Shown here piece after piece: positions 32,900-41,814 of a stretch of DNA of 64,000 bases (the stretch's first letter is position 1; each line of letters opens with the position of its first letter). A program made the translations under genes and the position numbers. The stretch is from Guillardia theta CCMP2712 (lineage: Eukaryota; Cryptophyceae; Pyrenomonadales; Geminigeraceae), in assembly GCF_000315625.1 (NCBI RefSeq), contig NW_005434666.1, positions 543,877 through 607,876 on the forward strand, written 5' to 3'. Below the pieces are notes generated by a model. It made no database searches. It was not told the origin of the DNA and saw only the letters and a list, made by a program, of their open reading frames with translations.

Positions 32900-35321
32900 T
32901 CAGCCCCTCCACGACATGGACATGGCATGAAAGTTCTTCAGCCCCGACGTGGCAGTGTTCTCCCTCCAGCTCTCGTCCGCGTTTCTCGCTTCCACCTCGT
33001 CCAACCTGCTTGTCAGGGACACCAGCGACATGGATTGGCTCCGATGCAGGCTGGGGGTCTTGTGGCTTGCCGCGTTCCTTGACAGCCCGAGCTCGAGGCA
33101 GAGCGAGTTACAGCGGTGGGTGTGAAAGAACTGCTTGACTCCGTCCAGCCCGAAGTTTCCCTTGCCGAAGATGTCCTCCTGCGACGGGTCGACGCTATGG
33201 ATCTGAGGGTCCGTCCAGTAGTTCCCCACACCCTGGATGTCGCAAATGAGGATCCTCTTGTCACTCGCGTCCCACGTGAAGTGGCTGAAGGCCTGGGGGA
33301 CGGCCTCCTCCGTCCCGATCTCTCCGTAGTTGTCGTTGTGCTTCACATACTCCCCCTCCAGCAGCGGCTCGATCGTCACGAGCTGGTTCTCGCGCTCGTG
33401 GAGCCTGAGGACCTCCATGGGAAGGAAGCAGATCTTGGACTTGACGCACTGATGGGTGTTGAACTCGTTGGCGTACTCTTGGGCTAGCGACTGGTTGAAG
33501 GAAAGAGTGTCAGAAGAAACTCGAAGAATTTCAAGAGGAACAAAGGGGGCGGAAGGAGGAAAGGAGGAGAAGGAGGAGAAGGAGGAATAGGAGGAGAAGG
33601 AGGAGGAGGAGGAGAAGGAGGGATCAAGGACCTGATTTATAACTTCTTGGAAGAACTGGTTGGGTGTTGCCTTCATCTTCCATGTCTTGGCCACCTTCAC
33701 ATCCTTGGTCATCACAACTCAAACGAGTCTTCTCCTGCTCACCTTCAGCACTGTGTTGGAGTTGTGAAAGACCTCGATCTTGAAACAGGCTCGGAAAGTT
33801 CCCTCCGCAAACGGCTTGTCCCCTATCCTAACATGTACAAAATACTTGTTCCACCTGTTGGCTTTGGCAGAGAAAGAGTAGCACGTGGCCGACTCGAAAT
33901 CATCGGAAGGAGGTAAATTGTGCTGCAAACTTGTCTTGTCTACCCTTGCCTTCCTCTTCTCCGCATATCCTTTCAGAAACCTGCGACAAGGCGAAGAAAC
34001 ATCAGGGAACGGGAGGGAGGGAAGCAAAACAAGAGGGACAGGAATCAAAAGAGGAAGGCGGGAGAGGGGCAGCAGGTGTCAAGGCATACTTTAGCACGTC
34101 CCGGTGCCTCTGTACATTGCTCTTGAGCATGGCCAAGAAGTCGTAGACGCTAAAAACCAGCACGCTGCAGTCCGAGGAGGCGTCGACATCGCAGACTCGC
34201 TGGACTTGGTCATGGTCCTTCAGCCGCGCGTTGCTGTCTTTCAGCAGGCACTTGACGGCTGCGATGAAGGAGATCTCCCCGAAGATGTCTCCGCTCTTGA
34301 GAACCTCCAAGACCTTGCCGTCCAGGTTTGCATTCGCAGTGCCCGCATCCAGAAAATACTGCAGAGAGGAGGGTGAGAGGGAGCGCAGGGAATGCAAGAG
34401 AGAGGACCATGCTCGTTCCCACCGTCCCCTTCTCAATCATCTTGTCTCCCTGCTTGTAACTCCTCTTCTTCATCTTCGACATGCAGAAGGTAAAGTCTTC
34501 CTCGGACAGCATCTGGAACAGCTCGAAGTCTCTCCACTGGATCTGGTGGACCTCGAGGATCGATGCTCTCCTCGGTTTCAGCCCTCCATTCTGCACGCTA
34601 GACTTCTTCGCTCGGATGAACCTCTCGTCCGCAAAGTCGCGGAGCACTCTGTTGGCCGCGTTCCAGGGAGGGAACCAAGACCGTCAGTCGAAGAATGGGA
34701 CAGGAAAGAGAAATTACCTGAGCACTTCTCTGTTCCCCGGCAGGTCACCCTTCAAGATCTCCAGGAAATCGTTCACGTGCAACTCCAGGCATCGACACTG
34801 CTTCTTGGCCCTCACGTCGCAGACCCGCTGCAGGTTTGGGAAATCCTTCAGGTTCGCCTTGGGGTTCTTGAGGAGGATCTTAAGCGCTGAGATGAAAGCG
34901 ATCTCCCCGAAGAAGTCTCCACTCCCAAGGACTTCAATCACTTTCTCTCCTATCACTGCACCCGCGACACCAACATCTAGAAAATACTGCAACAATGGTC
35001 ATATACCGGACGTCATGAAACAATGTGCAGGTATACCAAACGATCCCCCAGCGTTCCTCTCTTCAGGATTGTGGAGCCTGCTTCAAACATCTTGACCTTC
35101 ATCACGCTGATACACTTGTTGAGATTGACAGGCGAGAGAAGTTGAAACAGCATGAAATCTGTCCATGACGCTTCCAGTAAGACCGCTCCACACTCTGCGC
35201 TTGACTTCTCATTCTCGCTGTTCGTGATGGGAAACTCTGGCGCCCGCCAGATGCTGCCATCATCTTGGCTTTTCCTTCTGTTTCTCACGAACTTCTGCGG
35301 GGGAGGCGCCTTGCCCTCCAT
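32900..35321 (-). CDS. Tandem cyclic-nucleotide-binding domains fused to alpha-kinase
   Basis: Seven exons close in phase to 654 residues: 35321-35037, 34986-34718, 34648-34408, 34358-34090, 33980-33743, 33703-33632 and 33490-32900. Two cNMP-binding domains come first (about residues 50-185 and 215-350). Each has a jelly-roll strand pattern and a cassette with FGE (G122/E123 and G292/E293) plus a downstream Arg (R149 and R319) in QRVCDV. The C-terminal half is an alpha-kinase of the eEF2-kinase/MHCK type, not a classical kinase. It shows FAEGTFRACF, VAK with Lys 440, LLEGEYVKHN, PQAFSHFTW, DIQGVGNYWTDPQIHS, GNFGLDG and the zinc-site pattern HTHRCNSLC. Known alpha-kinases phosphorylate Ser/Thr, for example eEF2 or myosin. 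The domain order suggests that cAMP or cGMP controls the kinase. That regulation is inference. No membrane segment is seen. Confidence 0.9.
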
Positions 35322-36156
35322 GCTGACTGAAAACGGAATTTGTGAGAACGCAAGATGATTTTTGTGACACCTCCCTCCCTCTTGCCTCGCAACTTTCCTG
35401 CCCGTCCTCTCTGCTCCTAATCTAGTCCCTTCATCATCCTGTTCCTAACTTGCTCTCTTTCAGTTCCGCCCAGGTGGCTTCTCAAGAGATCGCAACCCAT
35501 CATGTCGGCGGCATTGGCATCCGAGCAGGCGGCAAGGAGGTAGACTGTCCAAAAGGGGGTAGTCACTGGGGTAGTCACAGATGTGGCGAATTCGGGGGGG
35601 AAGGGGGTAGTATTTCAGTGATAGCTAAAGGTTCAAAGTGGGGGTGGGTCAATACCCGGCCGGGTAGTGTGTGGGTAAGGTGGGGGGTCCTGGGTCCGGT
35701 AGTGGGGAATCATAGTAGTAATAAGCTTGCGACATATTAGTAGACCTTGATATCGCTCCTTTTCAGATTTAAAAGCGCAAATAGTCACATGTACCATGAC
35801 CGTCGCCGCTCGGAGGCGCCGGCGGCCCGGCGACCGGCGACCGGTCCGGCCGGAGTCACTCAGCCGGACGGTTACTGCACGTGACAAATAACTACACTAA
35901 AGATAGCGGAGGGGAAGCGACAGTGAGAGCAAGGTGCGCGTTACGACAGCCAGGAAGGAGTTGAGCCAGGAAGGAGTTGAGCCTCGTTCAGAGCCATCGT
36001 TGACGGATCTCACTCATCTGCGTCTCTTGTTGACACCTCACGTGACTTCTCGTCTCGGCTGATTGAACTGATCTGCACCATTGGCCATCGCCCCTGGTGA
36101 TTGTGCGGAAGGGCAATCAGCAGAGAAGGTATTGCAAGGAAAGATCTGCAGGAAAA
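35322..36156. other. Divergent intergenic region
   Basis: The 835 bp lie between the alpha-kinase start and the next plus-strand gene. They contain a strong GGGGTA-rich island (35545-35715) and a GC island (35805-35880). A 15-bp direct repeat, GCCAGGAAGGAGTTGA, occurs twice at 35949-35980. No gene is seen. Confidence 0.55.
35545..35715. repeat. GGGGTA-rich island
   Basis: Words such as GGGGGTAGTCA, GGGGTAGTCA, GGGGGTAGTA, GGGGGTGGGTC and GGGTAAGGTGGGGGG follow each other irregularly on the plus strand. Several runs of three or more G at short spacing could form G-quadruplexes. Confidence 0.5.
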
Positions 36157-36717
36157 ATGAAAGGAAAGAAGAAGACTCAAGCCGTCTTTGCGAGTAACTC
36201 GAGTAGGAAGGCAGAATATGATGCCTTGAAGGAAGAAAACGAGAAGCTGAGGAGACTGCTTGAAGAAAGTAAGAATTCGTCGAAGAAGAGAAAGCGGGAC
36301 GACGAAGCGCCTCAGATGGAGATTGCTGAGCCAAAGACAAAGCAAAAGTCCAAAGTTGCAATCAAGAAAGGGGCTCAGGCGTCGGAGAGCAAGGGTGGGA
36401 AGAGCAGCACTATCAAGGCTGCTTCGGGCTCGAATGCGAACTTCATGAAGATGATCGAGGAGCAGGGGCTGCTTGAAGGCAACAAAGGGAGTCAAGATGC
36501 TCTGGAAAGGGACAAGAAGGAGGTGGAAGAGCTGATGGAGAAGCTGGGGCCCAGCTGGAAGGCGGAGCTGCAGGAGGACGGGCTGGCGGATTTCTTTGAG
36601 TCCCTGGACCATCTCGACGAGGACTCTGGCCTGGAGGATGAGCAGAAGGAGCCGCAGGCAAAGAAACCGAAAAGTGCGGCAAAAGGCACGGGGAAGAGCA
36701 AGGGGAAGAAGCATTGA
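36157..36717 (+). CDS. Basic coiled-coil protein, unknown
   Basis: This is an intronless frame of 186 residues. The ATG at 36157 follows a run of A and is the first in-frame ATG; the frame is open a little upstream without ATG. The start is Lys-rich (MKGKKK). A heptad-like helix follows (YDALKEENEKLRRLLEES), then a nuclear-localisation-like KKRKR. A Lys/Ser-rich linker comes next, then a helical patch (FMKMIEEQGLLEG, EVEELMEKLGPSWKAEL). The tail is acidic, then Lys-rich. It looks like a small nuclear, chromatin-associated or nucleolar protein by composition only. No family is recognised. Confidence 0.6.
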   Translation: MKGKKKTQAVFASNSSRKAEYDALKEENEKLRRLLEESKNSSKKRKRDDEAPQMEIAEPKTKQKSKVAIKKGAQASESKGGKSSTIKAASGSNANFMKMIEEQGLLEGNKGSQDALERDKKEVEELMEKLGPSWKAELQEDGLADFFESLDHLDEDSGLEDEQKEPQAKKPKSAAKGTGKSKGKKH

Positions 36718-37123
36718 GACCAGCGGTTTCTCGTTGCTGCAGGGACCCACCCTTGCCTCCTTTCTGCATCCTCCAGCCCGAGCGATGCTCCTGCCCCCAT
36801 GAGGTTTCTTAGAGGGGTAGAAGAGCTATGAGGCTGACAGTCACATTAAAACTCTAAAGCGCATCGCCCCGACTCGCTGACCTGACACCTGACCCTCCGC
36901 TCGTCATGCTTGCATGCGACCATCCCCTTCTCCCCCCCCTCTCAACACTTCTCAGAGTCCAGCTTCCTCCTCCGTCTCGAATCCTCTCTCCTTTCCTCCT
37001 CCCCCTCCTCCCGCCCTCTCCATGATCCTCACTCTCTCTCCTTCCTCTCTCCCCCAACTCCCCGGAGGGACTTTTTGCTGACCGCCCCCCTTCATGTCAT
37101 CCCCTCCCCCGCCTCGTCCCAAA
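36718..37123. other. Intergenic, pyrimidine-rich
   Basis: The 406 bp between two plus-strand genes are C/T-rich (36920-37080), with many CTCC words. No gene is supported. It should hold the polyadenylation region of the upstream gene and the promoter of the beta-helix gene. Confidence 0.5.
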
Positions 37124-40100
37124 ATGCACAGAGAGCGGGCGCATCTCCTACTGGCCTGCTTGTGTTGTGCGGTCGGGCATGTTCTCTGCAACGAGAGGGG
37201 AGGATCAGCAGGAGGAGGAGCAGGAGAGGAGGAGGAGGTATCACGACACATCGACTGCCGGGTCAGAGAGTTCACATGGAGGCTTGCTGCACTGCCATGG
37301 CTGGCAACCCTGACGGCCCTCGCGTATGAAGGAAGCTCTTGAGAGGGCGCTGCTTTCCTGCCCGAGCTGTTTTCGATGCTCTGAGGCTTCAGGACTGCGG
37401 GATGGCGAGAGGGATGTCAGAGGAGGAAGAAGACGCAACGCTTGCAAGGTGCAGGGCGAACAGGAGCAAGCGATCACGAGAGAAGGAAAGTCAGACGCAG
37501 GCTCGTCACTCCTTCAGGGTTCTTGTTGACCCCGCAGGTAGAGGAACAGGAGGGATCGAGATCGACATCGTCGTCTCCAACATCTTTGACGCTCTCGCCA
37601 TGTCGCGGGCGGTCGGCAGGTTTCCCAGCCATCGCATGCGGTTGACATGGATGAAGCGACAAGCAGAGGGCGGGAGAAGGCGATCATCTTGCGGGGAGGG
37701 ATGCATCGCCTGCACAAGACGCTCGAGCTCGGTCCTCAAGACTCCTTGACAACCTTCTTGAGCTTCCCCGGGGAAACAGCGACGATCAGGTTGGAGTGCG
37801 CGGGGCGTTGAGTAGGGATGATATGAGCATCAACAGCGGAGGAGTAGAGCTGAGGGTGAAGTGGAAGAGATGGCGATGCCATGGGCATGCGATGGAGGCA
37901 GCAAGGAAGGGAAGCCTCTCTTGCTGGAAGGTACTCCTAGCTCCTCTTGTTCCTCTTGCTCCTCTTGCTCCTCCTGCTCCTCTTGCCGAGTTCACGTACC
38001 CGTGACTGAGTCCATCAAGTCGCGTGTCGTCGATCAGTTCCCGGTGAAGGACTTTGAGTTCAATCAGCTCTTCATCAAGGAAAGAAGAGCTATCCGCTCG
38101 CGTCACCCCAATGCGGTCAGATTCTCGCCTCCTCCCCTCGCTCCATCCTTGCAGACTGTTCCTCCCAGTGTTTCCCACTGTCCTCACAATCTTTCCAGTC
38201 ACCTTGTTTTTGTCATCCACATGTCCCTCCTCCTATATCTCCTGCTCCTCGTATATCTCCTCCTGCTCCTCCTGCTCCTTTTGCTCCTTCTGCTCTTCCT
38301 GCTCTTGCTGCCCCTCCTGCTCCACCTCACTCATCCCTCCTCCATCTCCACCACCATCTCCTCCTCCTCCTCCACCTCCACCTGGTCTGCATCGAAGCTT
38401 TGACATCTTGCAGGACCCAGAGCGTCAAGGGCTACACACTTCTCTTTCCGGGTGAGAATCACTCGTGCCCGCATCAAGATGGTGACGAGACTGTCTGTCA
38501 GTTATCTTCCGTCCACGAGGAGCCAGTGGGGCCCTGAGATTGTTTCCTCCTCCGACGCTGTCGAAGTCATCACGAGTATGACACGCTAGCGCTGCTTGCA
38601 TGCCTGACCCGCACGCTCAGGAGGCATCAGGGTCGGCTCCCTCTTCCCCGACTACAGGTACCATGGAGAGGTTGCATCCATCGCAATCTCACTGGTGGGG
38701 AGCAGCATGGGATACGGCGGTCCTGCAGACGTTTTCTCGCCTCCTCGCTCCTATTGGGCTACCAAGAAACCTGCAGGAGGAGGAGGAGCAACGTTTGCGA
38801 GGGTTTCAGGGATCCGTTTCAACACTTCGACCTTTCCTTCCTGCTCGTGGGAGGAAAGTTTCGACCCGCAGCGCGATCCTCCGATCCTGCATGCCTTCCA
38901 CGCTGAGCACTGGGGAAACTGGCAATTCAGGCTCAACCAGAGCTCTCGACCTGAGCATGGCGAGCTGACATGGCACGAGGGAGGCTTCCAGGAGGCGCGC
39001 GGGAGTGCAGGAAACGGAGCATCGGAGTGGTACGTGGAGAACGTCTGGGAGCTGACGGACTCTCCTTTGGAATGGTACTGGGACAAGTCCGGAAGGACGC
39101 TCTTCTTCGTGCAGAACGGGACATCCGAGCCTCCTTCGGAGGGGATCGTGGCAGCCGGACTTGCGCAGGTGATCTCGGTGGTGGGAGCGCCGGGTCGCCC
39201 CGTCAAGTCAGTCAGGTTCCAAGGGATCCGCTTCGCACACACTTGCTCGACGTTCCTGCAGCCCTACGAGGCCCCCAACGGAGGAGACTGGTCCCTGCAT
39301 CCCCGGGGTATGCTCACGATCAGCCATGCTGAGCGTGTCGAGGTGCTGGACTGCCACTTCCTCCGAGCAGGAGGCAACGGGCTCGTCCTCCGTAACCTCA
39401 CCAGGAACGTGCGGATAACCGGCAACCACTTCTCGTGGACGGGAGACAGCGCGATCGTGCTGGCAGGGTTCGTGGAAGATTGTGAGGACCGGGAGGAGAC
39501 AGTCCCTCTCGACACCCTCATCTCGCACAACTTCGCGCATGAGCTCGGCATCTGGGGGAAGCAAACAGGGTTCGTCTACCAGGCGCTCGCCGCGCGGACC
39601 AAGATCACTCACAATGTGGCTTTCAACGGGCCTCGTGCTGGAATCTGCTTCACTGATGGTTACGGGGGTGGGCACGAGGTCAGACGAAACGTCCTTTTCA
39701 ACTTTGTACGCGAGACCAGCGACCATGGCTTGTTCAACAGGTCCCTCCTTCCTCACTCTGCCCTTCCTCTCCTACGCCTCTTCCCTTCCTTCCCTTCCCT
39801 TCCCTTCCCTTCCCTTCCCTTCCCTTCCCTTCCCTTCCCTTCCCTTCCCTTCCCTGCCCTTCCCTTCCCTGCCCTTTCTCTTTTCTTCTCTTCTCCCCTT
39901 CTTGCTCCTTCCTCTTCCCTTCTTTCTCGATTCTCTTCTCTCTCTCTCGTCTTCTCTCTCACTTGCATGTGTTCATTCTCTCCCCCGCTCTCCGTTCACC
40001 TCGTTCGCAGCTGGGACCGACAGCCCTACATCACGAGGATCAGGGATGGCAGGACCTGGTCCCCCATCCCCAAGACGTCTACCATCAGCAAGAATCTCTT

Positions 40101-40569
40101 CCTCAACGGCTACAGGAGCGTCTGGCCCATCGACCATGACGACGGCTCGGGATTCTACCATGATCACCGCAACGTTCTTGTCTACGGAGGCTTCAAGAGC
40201 TTCTTGGGGAGCAACAAGACGGTAGAAAACAACCTCTACCTCTTCCCCGACGCCTTCGCCCGACAGTTTGGCTCTATCTTCTGTGCTTCTGTCTGGCAGC
40301 CCGACCTGGGCCCCGAGGTCTGGCGAAGGAACACGTGCGTCAAGCTCTCCAACGAGAGTGCGCTTGGGGGGTGGTGCGGGGATGCCGGAGCTATCCTCTC
40401 CTACGGAAACAGATACTTCATGCCGCATGCTGTATGGAGGGCAGACTGTGGATCGTCCACGAAGAGTATGGAGGAGCTCCAGGCACGCGGGCTAGAACGA
40501 GGCTCCTCGGTCCTCAACTTCTCATCGGCCGATTTCGCGTTCAAGTTGGCTGAAATCATTCTTAGATAA
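37124..40569 (+). CDS. Secreted right-handed beta-helix protein
   Basis: The ATG at 37124 gives a signal peptide (AHLLLACLCCAVGHVLC) in exon 1, to 37237. After several short exons comes a helix-cap segment (EKAIILRGGMHRLHKTLELG, LTTFLSFPG, ISGGVELRVKWKRW) and DFEFNQLFIK. One long exon (about 38680-39740) and the last exon (40011-40569) follow. They show the parallel beta-helix rhythm: FQGIRFAHTCS, VEVLDCHFLRAGGNGLVLRNL, VRITGNHFSWTGDSAIVLAG, LISHNFAHELG, TKITHNVAFNGPRAGICF and ISKNLFLNG. These match pectate-lyase-fold/PbH1 proteins that act on or bind polysaccharides. Catalytic residues cannot be assigned. Exons between 37240 and 37650 are uncertain. The last intron (39741-40010) holds a (CCCTT)n repeat. 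Confidence 0.8.
39778..39862. repeat. (CCCTT)n pentanucleotide repeat in an intron
   Basis: About 15 nearly perfect TTCCC units lie in the last intron of the beta-helix gene, upstream of its acceptor. The open frame that runs through the intron is a product of the repeat. Confidence 0.9.
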
Positions 40570-40651
40570 CAGGAAATTCTCGTCATAAGCGATGTCAAAC
40601 AAGCAAGAGAAAACGCTCATGATGAGGAAGGTACAGCAAGAGGAAGCAGCT

Positions 40652-40904
40652 TCAAGAGCTGCCATCCTCGCTTGACTTGCTCCCTTTCCTTCTACTCCGG
40701 CATCTGTCCGAGCAATACCTGCATGACTTTCAGCTCCTCTAATCTCTCCTTATGACCAAAACAATGCTCGCACTTGACTTCGTCCCACACTTTTTCCCAC
40801 TTCTTCCTCCATTCGAACGGCCTTCCACATACTTCGCACGTCTTGCTCGGGAGGTTTGACTTGGTGTAGCGCGGAGCGTTCTTTCCATCTCCTCTCGCAT
40901 ACAA
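40652..40904 (-). CDS. DUF2256 small zinc-ribbon-like protein, start not found
   Basis: The spliced sequence reads NLPSKTCEVCGRPFEWRKKW, then EKVWDEVK, a 55-nt intron (40773-40719), then YCSDRCRSRRKGSKSSEDGSS and TGA at 40654-40652. That is the full DUF2256 pattern, with two Cys pairs (CEVC, then Cys...Cys in YCSDRC) and the conserved RPFxWRKKW. DUF2256 proteins are tiny and mainly known from bacteria and algae; their role is unknown, and a zinc ribbon is inferred. No ATG exists in frame before the Lys/Arg-rich leader. The frame is open from the hexanucleotide repeat downstream of 40904, so the first exon probably lies beyond it. The stop is 82 bp from the beta-helix gene stop. Confidence 0.75.
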
Positions 40905-40948
40905 TGAGCTTTGAAAGAAGTCAGCTTTGCAATGTGAGCCACATGAGG

Positions 40949-41169
<221 letters not shown>

Positions 41170-41589
41170 ATCTTCTATCACCTCAATGCTACATCTTTTG
41201 GAGTCAACGCAGGACATTTCACCAACTTCAGCGCTTCCCCCCTTCGACCACAGTCTCTTGGCCCGCTCACAAACGCCGCCGCCACCTCTGCAATGGCATC
41301 TGCTGCTGATAGGACGAGCGCCGACATGATCATCAACTTCCTCCTCTCTCCGTGCATGGCCCTCTCCCCCCCTCTCCACATGCCTGATCCTCCTCGCGCA
41401 GCCCCTACCGCCCCCGATATTCCCCGACCATGTCGGACCTTTACAAGTCGACTAGTTTTTTTACTCAAAAATGGGGACGGGGAGACTCGTAACGGATGAT
41501 AACGGATAAGATCGGAGCCTCGGATGATAACGGATAAGATCGGAGCCTCTTTCCTGCTCGGAATCCTGCACAGGAAGTGCGGGAGGGGG

Positions 41590-41812
41590 TGAAGAGGAGG
41601 AGGACAAGGAGGACAAGGAGGACAAGGAGGACAAGGAGGACAAGGAGGACAAGGAGGACAAGGAGGACAAGGAGGACAAGGAGGACAAGGAGGACAAGGA
41701 GGACAAGGAGGACTAGGAGGACAAGAGGGAGGACAAGGAGGACAAGGAGGACAAGCAGGACAAGCAGGACAAGGAGGACAAGAGGGAGGACAAGGAGGAC
41801 GGACTGGAGGCC
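41590..41812. repeat. 9-bp minisatellite (GGACAAGGA)n
   Basis: About 20 copies of GGACAAGGA, with a few GGACTAGGA and GACAAGAGGG variants, end directly before the ATG of the ParA-type gene. In the frame of that gene the array would read Gly-Gly-Gln repeats, but no ATG opens it and a TGA lies at its 5' side. Confidence 0.9.
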
Positions 41813-41814
41813 TA

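Noticed and set aside
39741-40010. Ser/Leu/Phe/Pro insertion in the beta-helix protein
   Set aside because: It is better read as an intron with a GT donor, a CGTTCGCAG acceptor and a (CCCTT)n core that happens to stay open.
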